A stretch of 64,000 bases of DNA, from positions 9,950 through 73,949 of the forward strand of contig CAYLXO010000001.1 in NCBI GenBank assembly GCA_964387965.1. The letters run 5' to 3'. The position numbers were made by a program, and so were the translations under genes. Under the pieces are notes generated by a model, which had not been told where the DNA came from, did not search any database, and saw nothing but the letters and a program-made list of their open reading frames with translations. The DNA is from CAITQP01 sp964387965 (GTDB lineage Bacteria > Patescibacteriota > Minisyncoccia > Phycocordibacterales > UBA9973). Below, in pieces: positions 24,315-33,284 of the stretch (positions are counted from its first letter, which is position 1; every line of letters starts with the position of its first letter).

Positions 24315-25994
24315 ATGAAAAAACAGATTCTATTGTTCGCGATCATGCCAGTGTTGTTCCTGGTGTTCGGCCAAAAAGTATTTGGCCAAGTGAAGCATGT
24401 TTATGGCTTCTATTACACCTACGATCTACGCCGGACTAATGATCCGGCCATAGAAGTTCGTAGTATGCCCTTTGGGTTTGGAAACGAACCCGAATATGTT
24501 CGAAAATTCTTTGAAGACACACTTCCATGTGTAAAACAACTCAAAGAATCTAAAGAATATAGTGTCTATGACAGCGTCTATAAATTCTATGGATTTATGG
24601 GCAATGCACAACAAAAACATGCAGATAGCATGTTTCTAAAAATGTGCAGTCCTGACGCACGGGTAAATCCTGGTGACTGGATACAAGTGATGTACCTAAA
24701 TACTAAAAATGTTGATGTGTTCAATTACGACTTACGTATTGGATACTACAACGGAAAAGTAACACAAGGTCTGATCTATTATCAGGTTAAAAATGGCACT
24801 TTGTTTGGTCGGTACAAAATTGAGGGGAACAACACCTCACTTGAAGCTGATCCTTTTGACGTAACAGTCAAAGAAATGATTTCTTATGAATCAAACAAAC
24901 GAAAGCTTGCCAAATTAGTACCAGTAAAGCCTGTAACTACAGGTGCGGTTACGTACACAGAAGAAAAGAAAAAAGGTGGCAGAGTTGTTGTAAAAATTCT
25001 CCAAGACGGAGAACCAGCATTCCCACCTGTATTTGATTCTGTGAAGTACAAAGACAGTGTAAGTCGTAGAATAGCGTTTGTAAGCGATTCTATGCAAAAA
25101 ATTAAAACGGCTGATTCAGTTCAGAAAGCGCAACTTGCATCCAAAGCTGATTCGACTGCGAAAGCGCAACTTGCAATTGCAAAAGCGGCCAAAAATGCAG
25201 AATGGCGAGCACATGTGGCAGATTCGATTCAAAAACATGTTGCTGATTCAACTACTAATGCACTTGTGATTGAAGCCAATAATGGAATTGTTGCTCTTAA
25301 AAAGGCAAGTTATTCCGCAGATAGTTTCAGGCGGACATTACGCATGTCAAAGACTGAACTTCGTGCAGATTCAATTGCAAGGAAAAAGAAAGCTGATTCA
25401 AGTAGGCTTGCGGTAAAGAAAGCAAGGGCCGATTCAGTTGCATTTGCTAAAAAAGAAGCACAGGCAAAACTTGATTCTGTAAAAGCACAGAAAGAATTGG
25501 CTCATTTGCAGAAAAAGCACGAGGATTCAATTAAGCGTGTAAATGATGCAACGCTACTTGCAGCGCGTATGGATTCGATCAAGCAGGTACACCTTGCAGA
25601 TTCAATTCAGAATGCACATGTACGAGATTCAACTGTACAGTCATTACGTGCTCTTGCTACAGCAGATTCGATTCGAAGACACTACGTTTTTGATTCGACT
25701 GCAAATGCACTGCGAGCCANNNNNNNNNNNNNNNNNNNNNNNNNNNNNNNNNNNNNNNNNNNNNNNNNNNNNNNNNNNNNNNNNNNNNNNNNNNNNNNNN
25801 NNNNNNNNNNNNNNNNNNNGCAAAGTCCGAATATTGTTTCTACAATACCGGCAAAAGATGAACGTTATATCACAATTCAAGGAGTTACATACGATCGTGA
25901 AAAGTACGATATAAAACTAATCGAGGGTCCATCAACTGATGGACCAAATGGAAGAAAAATAAGACACTTTCATTATCAAATCAAAAAAAAGTAA
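24315..25994 (+). CDS. Exported protein with DS-repeat coiled domain (internal gap)
   Basis: A signal peptide (LLFAIMPVLFLVFGQKVFG) precedes an N-terminal domain of about 220 residues with several aromatic beta strands, then a helical region of about 250 residues built on repeats of the form A-D-S-[IVT]-x-[KR]-x-A (at least 14 Asp-Ser units between 25110 and 25719). The sequence breaks at a true gap and resumes in a short C-terminal domain ending HFHYQIKKK. DS-rich helical repeats of this sort are familiar from Bacteroidota envelope proteins, so transfer from that phylum or a host-facing role is possible (inference). It is monocistronic, with a strong promoter, a structured leader and a terminator. 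The gap probably lies in the repeat because repeats break assembly. Confidence 0.75.
   Translation: MKKQILLFAIMPVLFLVFGQKVFGQVKHVYGFYYTYDLRRTNDPAIEVRSMPFGFGNEPEYVRKFFEDTLPCVKQLKESKEYSVYDSVYKFYGFMGNAQQKHADSMFLKMCSPDARVNPGDWIQVMYLNTKNVDVFNYDLRIGYYNGKVTQGLIYYQVKNGTLFGRYKIEGNNTSLEADPFDVTVKEMISYESNKRKLAKLVPVKPVTTGAVTYTEEKKKGGRVVVKILQDGEPAFPPVFDSVKYKDSVSRRIAFVSDSMQKIKTADSVQKAQLASKADSTAKAQLAIAKAAKNAEWRAHVADSIQKHVADSTTNALVIEANNGIVALKKASYSADSFRRTLRMSKTELRADSIARKKKADSSRLAVKKARADSVAFAKKEAQAKLDSVKAQKELAHLQKKHEDSIKRVNDATLLAARMDSIKQVHLADSIQNAHVRDSTVQSLRALATADSIRRHYVFDSTANALRAXXXXXXXXXXXXXXXXXXXXXXXXXXXXXXXXXXQSPNIVSTIPAKDERYITIQGVTYDREKYDIKLIEGPSTDGPNGRKIRHFHYQIKKK
25110..25719 (+). repeat. ADS-type coding repeats
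   Basis: Irregularly spaced copies of a codon block reading (Ala)-Asp-Ser-(Ile/Thr/Val), often GCAGATTC at DNA level, run up to the gap edge. Confidence 0.65.
25720..25819. other. 100-N assembly gap (true, inside the DS-repeat gene)
   Basis: Flanks share no sequence; the missing length is unknown and likely repetitive. Confidence 0.85.
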
Positions 25995-26012
25995 TGCTCA
26001 ACCAATGAGCAC

Positions 26013-26043
26013 AATAGCCCCCAGCTTGCTGGGGGCTATTTTC
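26013..26043 (+). terminator. Terminator of the DS-repeat gene
   Basis: Perfect 13-base stem AATAGCCCCCAGC / GCTGGGGGCTATT with a TT centre and TTTT. It overlaps a possible -35 (TTGCTG, 26026) for the next gene. Confidence 0.88.
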
Positions 26044-26063
26044 GTGGTAGCATGGTCACATCT

Positions 26064-26606
26064 ATGAATACTGATGTTATTCGTATGCTCAAAAAAGGGG
26101 GAGTTGGGATTCTTCCGACCGATACACTCTACGGAGTTGTTGCTCAAGCGCTTTCACGAAAAGGTGTTGCGCGCATCTATTCCGTAAAAGGTCGCAATGA
26201 GGGCAAGCCACTTATTATTTTGATACCAGACATACTTTCTTTGAGAAAGTTTAATGTCACTCTTTCACCAGAACAAAAAAAATATGTAGAAAAGTCATGG
26301 CCAGGACCAGTATCGATTATTGTGTCGTGTCGTACAAAACAATTTGAATATTTACACCGCGGGACAAAATCGCTCGCGTTTCGTATGCCAAAAAGTATCG
26401 CACTTAGGAATTTTTTGAAAAAAACAGGTCCACTTGTTGCACCATCGGCAAATCCTCAAGGACTTAAGCCCGCATCGACAGTTGCTGAAGCAAAAAAATA
26501 TTTTGGCGATACTGTAGACTTCTACGTTTCTGGAGGCAAAAAAACAGGCAAGCCGTCACGTGTCGTGTCGTTACTTGCCGAAAAGCCTGAAGTACTACGC
26601 GCTTAA
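26064..26606 (+). CDS. tsaC: Sua5/YciO/YrdC-family threonylcarbamoyl-AMP synthase
   Basis: A 180-residue protein that makes threonylcarbamoyl-AMP for the t6A37 modification of ANN-reading tRNAs. The nucleotide and threonine pocket motifs are GGVGILPTDTLYGVVAQAL near the N-terminus, YSVKGRNEGKPLIILI, then SWPGPVSIIV, LAFRMPKS and APSANPQGLKPA. It is the short TsaC type without the Sua5 C-terminal domain. I prefer ATG 26064 over 26052: it matches the usual N-terminus and a TAGCAT lies ten bases upstream. Confidence 0.92.
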   Translation: MNTDVIRMLKKGGVGILPTDTLYGVVAQALSRKGVARIYSVKGRNEGKPLIILIPDILSLRKFNVTLSPEQKKYVEKSWPGPVSIIVSCRTKQFEYLHRGTKSLAFRMPKSIALRNFLKKTGPLVAPSANPQGLKPASTVAEAKKYFGDTVDFYVSGGKKTGKPSRVVSLLAEKPEVLRA

Positions 26607-26609
26607 ATA

Positions 26610-27143
26610 TTATTCGCCCAAAATACTTTTGTTGGTTGGGTTGTTTGCACGTCGCTTCATTTCCGCGATTTCTTTCCCGAGTTCTTTGAGTGAATGCTCG
26701 ATTTTTTCTAGCATTTCTCGTTCTGCTGGACTTTGTTTGTGTGAGCTATTGTCGTCTTCTGATTCTGAGATTTCTTCCACGTCTTCTTGGATTTCGTCCA
26801 CATCTTCTTGAATCTCGTCGATGTCTTCTTGAATCTCGTCGATGTCTTCTTGAATTTCATCGACATCTCTTGCGACCTCGCGCAAATGCTTTGTTTGACG
26901 ATTGACGCTCATTTGAATAAAGATAGCCAAATAGATTGCTTCGAGTGATACAAGAGTTGTCACCGTAAGAAGAATGACTTCAAAGTTCACACCAAGGAAA
27001 TAAAGGAAAAAAGATACGATGAAAAAAATCGTATGAACGATGAGGGAGTTGGTTGAACCTACCCAACGTGTTGCTCGAAATGAAATATATTCAATTTTTG
27101 ATTCGCCTTCCTTTCGAGGTGGCGGAGCTTTACGGGGAGTCAT
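26610..27143 (-). CDS. DUF1003-like two-helix membrane protein with DEIQED repeats
   Basis: A 177-residue protein with a Pro/Arg/Lys-rich N-terminus, two membrane helices (about 37-54 and 58-80), then VNRQTKHLREVARDVDEI, which resembles the NRQ-x-x-hydrophobic segment of DUF1003 proteins. After it come four to five tandem copies of the heptad DEIQED[IV] (about residues 93-125), which predict an acidic coiled coil, and a second coiled segment. The upstream minus-strand TATAAT (27152-27157) is eight bases from the ATG. Function unknown; the coiled coil suggests oligomerisation. Confidence 0.65.
   Translation of the reverse strand: MTPRKAPPPRKEGESKIEYISFRATRWVGSTNSLIVHTIFFIVSFFLYFLGVNFEVILLTVTTLVSLEAIYLAIFIQMSVNRQTKHLREVARDVDEIQEDIDEIQEDIDEIQEDVDEIQEDVEEISESEDDNSSHKQSPAEREMLEKIEHSLKELGKEIAEMKRRANNPTNKSILGE
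26775..26868. repeat. 21-bp coding minisatellite (DEIQED heptads)
   Basis: About four near-identical 21-base units such as ATCTTCTTGAATCTCGTCG, in frame with the minus-strand gene, each encoding one heptad. Confidence 0.8.
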
Positions 27144-27187
27144 TGGGTGGTATTATACTACATATATAAAAATAATAGCTATATTCT

Positions 27188-27739
27188 ATGGACACAACAG
27201 AAAGCACAACAAATAAAAAAGGAGGGTTTGTCAAATGGGCAGTCATTTTCGGAATCGTTGTCGTCCTCAATCTGTTTTTTAACTACGCGCTTTCACTTGT
27301 ATATAAACAGCCTTCATACGAAGAGTACATGCCACAAGCACAAGTAGTGGAGCCTATCACTAATAAAGAAGATTGTTTGAAAGTTGGAGGTCAGTGGACT
27401 GATCCAGATACACGACTCGTAATAGAAGGAACAAAAACAATGCCAGCAGTTGGATATTGTGATCCGAATTTCACAAAACAGCAGGAGTTTAGTAAGGCAC
27501 AAAAAGATTACAACCGTAATGTATTTATAATTCTCTCACTGCTCGGTGTCTCATCTCTTATTCTCGGCGTCGTGCTTTCAAATTTGATTCTGTCGCTAGG
27601 ATTTTCATGGGGAGGAGTATTATCACTTGTTATTGCGTCAATGCGATACTGGACTGACGCAGACAATCTGGTAAAAGTAATTATTCTTGGAGTTGCATTG
27701 GGTGCACTAATCTATATAGCCGTAAAAAAGTTTAATTAA
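27188..27739 (+). CDS. Membrane protein of unknown function, upstream of leuS
   Basis: A 183-residue protein with one N-terminal helix (about 13-35), an extracytoplasmic loop of about 70 residues with two Cys (DCLKVGGQW and GYCDPN, possibly a disulfide), and three C-terminal helices (about 112-180). It begins 44 bases from the divergent DUF1003-like gene and ends three bases before leuS. No family recognised. Confidence 0.65.
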   Translation: MDTTESTTNKKGGFVKWAVIFGIVVVLNLFFNYALSLVYKQPSYEEYMPQAQVVEPITNKEDCLKVGGQWTDPDTRLVIEGTKTMPAVGYCDPNFTKQQEFSKAQKDYNRNVFIILSLLGVSSLILGVVLSNLILSLGFSWGGVLSLVIASMRYWTDADNLVKVIILGVALGALIYIAVKKFN

Positions 27740-27742
27740 CAT

Positions 27743-30046
27743 ATGAAAGAATATAACCATCTAGCAATCGAAAAAAAGTGGCAAAAAGAATGGGAAAAAA
27801 AGAAAATATATACCGCAAAGGAATCAAAGAGTGGTAAAAAATTTTTTGGTCTCATAGAATTTCCGTATCCATCAGGAGCGGGTCTTCACGTTGGTCATGT
27901 CCGTAGTAATACCGCGATGGATATTATTTCGCGTAAACGACGCATGGAAGGGTATAGTGTGCTGTATCCAATCGGATGGGACGCCTTTGGTCTACCGACT
28001 GAGCAGTACGCTATAAAAACAGGTACACCACCAGCGATTGTTACAAAGAAAAATACTGATACATTTCGCAAACAGCTCAAGTCTATTGGTTTTGGTTTTG
28101 ACTGGTCGCGCGAAATAAATACAACCGATCCAAAGTATTACAAATGGACGCAGTGGATTTTTTTGCAGTTTTACAAAAAGGGTCTTGCGTATAAAGCAAA
28201 GACCACTATCAATTGGTGTCCAAAAGATAAAATCGGTCTTGCAAACGAAGAAGTAGTAAATGGTACATGTGAGCGCTGTGGAACTCCTACAGAAAAAAGA
28301 GAAAAGGAGCAGTGGATGCTCGCTATTACAAAGTATGCAGATCGGTTGGACAAAGATTTGGATGATGTAGATTTTCTCCCAAGAATTAAAACTCAGCAGA
28401 GAAATTGGATTGGTAAAAGTGAGGGAAGCGAAATAAACTTTCATCTTAGAGGGATTGGAAAAGTAATAAGAATATTTACAACTCGTGCTGATACAATCTT
28501 TGGCGCGACTTTTGTTGCGATTGCTCCCGAACATCCATTGATACAAGACCTTAAAGATAAAATTTCAAATTTTAATGAAGTTGAAAAATATATTTCGGAG
28601 GCAAAAAAGAAGAATGACATTGTACGCACAGCAGAAGGTAAAGATAAAAAAGGAATTCAACTTTTAGGAATAGAAGCAGTTAATCCTGCGAGCCACAAAT
28701 TAATTACCGTTTGGGTCGCTGATTACGTTCTGCCAGATTTTGGAACTGGTGCGATTATGGGTGTGCCTCAACACGATGAAAGAGATAGAATGTTTGCAGA
28801 AAAATATAATCTTGAAATCGTTGATGCTCCACTTGTTGATTCGAAAAAAATAACAGAGGAACTCGGTGGTATATTACTTACAAAATTTAAGTTGCGTGAC
28901 TGGGTATTTTCTCGTCAGCGATACTGGGGTGAGCCAATTCCTATTGTTCATTGTCCGAAATGTGGTGAGGTTCCTGTTCCAGAAAAAGAATTGCCACTCA
29001 AGCTTCCAAAAGTAAAATCATACATGCCTACTGACAACGGTGAGAGTCCGCTTGCCGTTATTTCAAAATGGGTGAATACAAAATGTCCTACATGTAAGGG
29101 GCCAGCAAAGCGCGAAACAGATACAATGCCGAACTGGGCAGGAAGTTCATGGTATTACCTTCGATATGTTGATCCAAAAAATGCAAAACACTTTGCAGAT
29201 AAGACGAAGCTCGATTTTTGGACACCAGTCGACTGGTATAACGGAGGGATGGAGCATACAACACTACACCTTTTGTACTCACGATTTTGGCATAAATTCT
29301 TATACGACATTGGACTTGTTCCAACAAAAGAACCATACCAAAAGCGCACAAGTCATGGAATGATTTTGGCAGAGGGGGGAGAGAAAATGTCGAAATCTCG
29401 TGGAAATGTAGTAAATCCGGACGACATTATTTCTATATTTGGAGCAGATACATTTCGTCTCTATGAAATGTTTATGGGGCCATTTGACCAAGCTGTAGTA
29501 TGGAGCACTGATTCAATGGTAGGTCCGCGCAGATTTATTGAGCGCGTATGGAAGATGCAGGACAAGGTAGCCGACAATGTACAAAACACACCATATGAAA
29601 TAGTGTTGAATCAGACGATAAAAAAAGTTGGCGAAGACATTGAGACCATGGGCTTTAATACAGCTGTTTCTCAGCTTATGATGTGCTTGAACGAAATGGA
29701 AAAAAGCGAGTCTGTACAGACAGAAGATTTCAAATCGTTTTTGAAGTTGCTTGCACCATTTTCTCCACACGTTACAGAAGAGTTATGGAGCAAATTTGGA
29801 GAAAAGAAATCTATCCACCTGTCGTCATGGCCAGAATATAATTCAGACAAGCTTGTATCAGATACAGTCACAATTATGATTCAGGTAAATAGTAAAAACC
29901 GTGGAGAACTTACGGTTCCACGTTCAATTACAGAAGCTGAAGTTACGAAACTTGCATTACTTGATGAGAAAATAAAAACGTATGTTAGCGGAGAACCCAA
30001 AAAAGTTATTTATGTTCCTGGAAGACTCATCAACATTGTTGCGTAA
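27743..30046 (+). CDS. leuS: Leucyl-tRNA synthetase
   Basis: A 767-residue class I synthetase. The HIGH-like motif lies in YPSGAGLHVGHVRS (near residue 50), the zinc-binding segment includes CERCGTPTEKREKEQW, the CP1 editing domain carries TTRADTIFGATFVAIAPEHPL and GTGAIMGVPQHDERD, and the KMSKS motif is EKMSKSRGNVVNPDDI. It is shorter than E. coli LeuS (860), as is common in reduced genomes, with a trimmed C-terminal domain ending VIYVPGRLINIVA. It sits in a tight cluster with the upstream membrane protein and murJ (three-base spacers). Confidence 0.96.
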   Translation: MKEYNHLAIEKKWQKEWEKKKIYTAKESKSGKKFFGLIEFPYPSGAGLHVGHVRSNTAMDIISRKRRMEGYSVLYPIGWDAFGLPTEQYAIKTGTPPAIVTKKNTDTFRKQLKSIGFGFDWSREINTTDPKYYKWTQWIFLQFYKKGLAYKAKTTINWCPKDKIGLANEEVVNGTCERCGTPTEKREKEQWMLAITKYADRLDKDLDDVDFLPRIKTQQRNWIGKSEGSEINFHLRGIGKVIRIFTTRADTIFGATFVAIAPEHPLIQDLKDKISNFNEVEKYISEAKKKNDIVRTAEGKDKKGIQLLGIEAVNPASHKLITVWVADYVLPDFGTGAIMGVPQHDERDRMFAEKYNLEIVDAPLVDSKKITEELGGILLTKFKLRDWVFSRQRYWGEPIPIVHCPKCGEVPVPEKELPLKLPKVKSYMPTDNGESPLAVISKWVNTKCPTCKGPAKRETDTMPNWAGSSWYYLRYVDPKNAKHFADKTKLDFWTPVDWYNGGMEHTTLHLLYSRFWHKFLYDIGLVPTKEPYQKRTSHGMILAEGGEKMSKSRGNVVNPDDIISIFGADTFRLYEMFMGPFDQAVVWSTDSMVGPRRFIERVWKMQDKVADNVQNTPYEIVLNQTIKKVGEDIETMGFNTAVSQLMMCLNEMEKSESVQTEDFKSFLKLLAPFSPHVTEELWSKFGEKKSIHLSSWPEYNSDKLVSDTVTIMIQVNSKNRGELTVPRSITEAEVTKLALLDEKIKTYVSGEPKKVIYVPGRLINIVA

Positions 30047-30049
30047 CAC

Positions 30050-31729
30050 ATGATACGAAGACTTTTTCAAAAAATAAACCAGAAATGGAATGGGATGCAC
30101 GAAGCGGCGATTTTGCTTGGTGTGTTTTCCTTGTTGTCACAATTGCTCGGGCTCGTGCGTGACCGCATGTTTGCTCACAATATTGGTCCAGGACAAACGC
30201 TCGATATCTACTACGCGGCATTCCGTATTCCTGACTTTTTGTATTTATCGATAGCATCGCTTGCTTCAATCACGGTACTTATGCCATTTTTGATTGAGCG
30301 GATGAATCATAGCAAGGAGCGAGCACGTCAATTTTTGAACGACGTGCTCACTGGTTTTTTGTTGTTGCTTGTACTTGTTTCTGCAATCGTATTTATATTT
30401 ATGAAAAAGATTGCAATTCTTGTTGCACCTGGTTTTACTGACGAAGCACTTTCTATGCTCGTGATGACTAGTCGTATCATGCTCCTTTCTCCAATTTTCC
30501 TAGGATTGTCGAATATGCTCGGGACTGTGACGCAGTTAATGAGAAAGTTTTTTATTTTTTCACTTTCGCCAATCTTTTATAATCTCGGGATAATTATCGG
30601 CCTTGTTTTTCTTTACCCACACTTTGGTGTATATGGTCTCGCTTTTGGTGTTGCTCTTGGAGCTGTACTTCATTTGCTTGTTCAAGTACCAACAATAATG
30701 GCAGCTGGATTTACTCCAAAGCTTTCAATGAGTTTGAAAAAAACGACACTCAAAGAGGTTATTGTTCTTTCACTTCCTCGTACACTTGGTCTTTCAATGA
30801 ATAGTTTGGCGCTTCTTGTGGTGATGGCAATCGGTTCTACACTTACTGCTGGTTCAATCTCAATTTTCAACCTTTCATTCAATCTTGAAACAGTACCTGT
30901 AATGATTATTGGTATTTCTTACGCGGTAGCATCATTTCCAATGCTTGCAGAAGCTTTCTCTCAAGGGGATATGGCTCGTTGGAAAAGTTGTATTTTGTCC
31001 TCAATACGACAGATTATTTTTTGGTCGTTGCCACTTGCAACACTCTTTATTGTGCTTCGTGCACAAATCGTGCGAGTAGTGCTTGGTAGCGGAGCTTTTA
31101 CTTGGAGTGATACAAAACTTACTGCAGCATGTCTTGCACTATTTTCACTTTCGATAATTGCTCAGAATATGATTTTGGTTACAGTGCGTGGTTTTTATTC
31201 TGCACATAATACAAAAACACCACTTTACATAAATACACTTTCAGCCGGTATTATCATTGGCTGTTCGTTTTTGCTTGTGTATTTGTTTAATCACACACCA
31301 ACATTTCATTACTTTATGATTTCGCTACTTCGAGTTGACGATGATCCTGCAGCAGCAGTGCTTATGCTTCCACTTGCATACTCAATCGGAACGATCATAA
31401 ATGCCTTCTTACATTATCGTGATTTGAAGAAGTTATATATACAAGAAGACAACGGTATAAAACGAACATTTTTTGAAAGTATTTCTGCTTCGTTTGCGAT
31501 TGGTGTTGTCGCATATGGCATGCTTAATGTACTTGCGCCGTATTTTGAGACTCATACAACTCTCGGACTCTTTTTACAAGGAGCAATAGCTGGGATCGTT
31601 GGCATACTCGCTGGTATTTGTGTACTTGTGCTTCTAAAAAGCGAGCCATTTTTCGCTCTTATTGGGGCGCTCAAGCAAAAGTTTTGGAAAGCAGATCTTG
31701 GTGCTGTTGAGACACACGAACACACATAG
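30050..31729 (+). CDS. murJ: Lipid II flippase MurJ (MviN family)
   Basis: A 559-residue protein with about 14 membrane helices. The MviN signatures are LLGVFSLLSQLLGLVRDRMFAH and GPGQTLDIYYAAFRIPDFLYLS near the N-terminus, and RGFYSAHNTKTPLYINTLSAGI in the second half. It exports lipid II for peptidoglycan assembly, which indicates a cell wall. Start ATG 30050 is three bases after leuS. Confidence 0.93.
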   Translation: MIRRLFQKINQKWNGMHEAAILLGVFSLLSQLLGLVRDRMFAHNIGPGQTLDIYYAAFRIPDFLYLSIASLASITVLMPFLIERMNHSKERARQFLNDVLTGFLLLLVLVSAIVFIFMKKIAILVAPGFTDEALSMLVMTSRIMLLSPIFLGLSNMLGTVTQLMRKFFIFSLSPIFYNLGIIIGLVFLYPHFGVYGLAFGVALGAVLHLLVQVPTIMAAGFTPKLSMSLKKTTLKEVIVLSLPRTLGLSMNSLALLVVMAIGSTLTAGSISIFNLSFNLETVPVMIIGISYAVASFPMLAEAFSQGDMARWKSCILSSIRQIIFWSLPLATLFIVLRAQIVRVVLGSGAFTWSDTKLTAACLALFSLSIIAQNMILVTVRGFYSAHNTKTPLYINTLSAGIIIGCSFLLVYLFNHTPTFHYFMISLLRVDDDPAAAVLMLPLAYSIGTIINAFLHYRDLKKLYIQEDNGIKRTFFESISASFAIGVVAYGMLNVLAPYFETHTTLGLFLQGAIAGIVGILAGICVLVLLKSEPFFALIGALKQKFWKADLGAVETHEHT

Positions 31730-31782
31730 ACGCTTATTTCATTTTTTAAAATCAGGTTTTTCTGCTAGTATGGCCGTACACG

Positions 31783-33090
31783 ATGGATTTAAACAAAATT
31801 CGAAACTTTTCAATTATTGCTCACATCGACCACGGCAAGTCTACACTTGCCGATAGAATGCTTGAGGTTACAGGTACCATCGAAGCGCGCAAAATGCGTG
31901 ATCAGGTGCTTGATAACATGGAACTCGAGCGAGAGCGTGGTATTACGATCAAAATGCAACCTGTACGCATGGAACATGCCGTTGGTAACGAAAAATACCA
32001 ACTTAATCTTATTGATACCCCTGGGCATATCGATTTTTCATACGAAGTATCACGTGCACTTAAAGCCGTAGAAGGGTCAATTTTGCTTGTTGATGCAACA
32101 CAAGGAGTTCAAGCCCAAACACTTACTACACTTGAGGCAGCTCGTAACGAGGGCCTCGTTATTGTCCCTGCTGTTTCCAAAATTGATTCTCCGCTTGCGC
32201 GTCCAGACGAAGTAAAACTTGAAATCGCAACGCTCCTTGATATTGATCCTGACACTGTACTTGAAGTTTCAGGGCGAACAGGCCAAGGTGTNNNNNNNNN
32301 NNNNNNNNNNNNNNNNNNNNNNNNNNNNNNNNNNNNNNNNNNNNNNNNNNNNNNNNNNNNNNNNNNNNNNNNNNNNNNNNNNNNNNNNNNNACGTATGTT
32401 GTTAAAAAGCGAAATGGAAAAGTTGAAACTGTATATTCGCCACATCTTTTTCCGAACGACGGAGATTTGCTTTCAGTAGAAGAGCCATGGGCAAGCGTGC
32501 GGATTATCACTCCCGAACGATATGTCGGGCTCCTTATGCCGTTTTTGTACGAACATGAAGCCGAAGTTGGGGAGACTGAGACCTTCGGAGAAGGGCGTTC
32601 AGCTGTTACGAGTGTAATGCCACTTCGTGAAATGATGCGCGGGTTCTTTGACGAACTAAAGAGTCTTACGAGCGGATATGCTTCTATTACGTACACGATT
32701 GCAGGGCTTCGACCAGCTTCTGTAACACGTATGGATATTGTTATTGCAGACGAAGTTGTCCCTGCGTTTACTCGTGTTATTTCACGACGACGTGCACAAG
32801 AAGAAGCAGAACAGGCAACTGAAAAACTTCAGTCGATTCTCCCTCGTCAGCAGTATGAAATGAAAGTTCAAGGTGTCGCGCTCGGCAAAATTTTGTCATC
32901 AAAAACTATCAAAGCATTTCGAAAAGACGTGCTTATGTTTGGTAGTAAGGTTGTTGGAGGAGGAGATATAAGCCGAAAAAAGAAAGTACTTGAAAAGCAA
33001 AAACGTGGAAAGGCGCGTATGCGTGATTCAGCAAAGGTAAATATTCCACACGACGTGTTTTTGAAAATGATGCAGCGTGGATCTGAATAA
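31783..33090 (+). CDS. lepA: Elongation factor 4 (LepA), central part missing in a gap
   Basis: A translation GTPase that back-translocates stalled ribosomes. The N-terminal 169 residues include G1 IAHIDHGKSTLADRML, G2 ERERGITIKMQP and G3 DTPGHIDFSYEVSRAL. After the gap, 232 residues cover EF-G-like domain V and the LepA-specific C-terminus (DVLMFGSKVVGGGDISRKKKVLEKQKRGKARMR). LepA is normally about 600 residues, so roughly 200 residues are missing and the 100-N run is only a placeholder. TAGTAT (31766-31771) is 11 bases upstream of the ATG. Confidence 0.95.
   Translation: MDLNKIRNFSIIAHIDHGKSTLADRMLEVTGTIEARKMRDQVLDNMELERERGITIKMQPVRMEHAVGNEKYQLNLIDTPGHIDFSYEVSRALKAVEGSILLVDATQGVQAQTLTTLEAARNEGLVIVPAVSKIDSPLARPDEVKLEIATLLDIDPDTVLEVSGRTGQGXXXXXXXXXXXXXXXXXXXXXXXXXXXXXXXXXXTYVVKKRNGKVETVYSPHLFPNDGDLLSVEEPWASVRIITPERYVGLLMPFLYEHEAEVGETETFGEGRSAVTSVMPLREMMRGFFDELKSLTSGYASITYTIAGLRPASVTRMDIVIADEVVPAFTRVISRRRAQEEAEQATEKLQSILPRQQYEMKVQGVALGKILSSKTIKAFRKDVLMFGSKVVGGGDISRKKKVLEKQKRGKARMRDSAKVNIPHDVFLKMMQRGSE
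32292..32391. other. 100-N assembly gap (true, inside lepA)
   Basis: Flanks do not overlap; by comparison with full-length LepA about 600 bases are missing. Confidence 0.85.
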
Positions 33091-33116
33091 AAAACGCCCA
33101 TAACTGGGCGTTTTTT
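33090..33116 (+). terminator. lepA terminator
   Basis: AAAAACGCCCA / TGGGCGTTTTTT with a four-base loop; it also sits at the end of the minus-strand small gene. Confidence 0.88.
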
Positions 33117-33117
33117 A

Positions 33118-33231
33118 CTATGAGAACAATACCGGCATATAGAGGGCAATCATCATGATTATGATGATAATAGATGCAATTCCCCAAATAATGCGGACTT
33201 TTTTCTGATGCTTTCGTGAAAATAGTGACAT
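33118..33231 (-). CDS. 37-residue single-helix membrane protein
   Basis: A short ORF with a basic N-terminus (MSLFSRKHQKKVR) and one strongly hydrophobic helix (IIWGIASIIIIIMMIALYMPVLF). It fills the space between the lepA terminator and the divergent FtsL-like gene. The basic-inside topology and the snug fit between signals support a real gene. A role is not evident; an SecE- or YajC-like accessory peptide is conceivable but unproven. Confidence 0.5.
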   Translation of the reverse strand: MSLFSRKHQKKVRIIWGIASIIIIIMMIALYMPVLFS

Positions 33232-33253
33232 ACGTTACTTTTGATTCTTGTTG

Positions 33254-33259
33254 TATAAT
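33254..33259 (+). promoter_or_regulatory. -10 box (TATAAT) of the FtsL/DivIC-like gene
   Basis: TATAAT preceded directly by TG; the predicted leader to ATG 33285 is about 19 bases, with no ribosome binding site. Confidence 0.5.
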
Positions 33260-33284
33260 GATACTCGCCGAAACAATATAACAC

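Noticed and set aside
26775..26868. Short repeats that might be a CRISPR array
   Set aside because: Units are contiguous 21-mers in frame with a coding region; there are no spacers.
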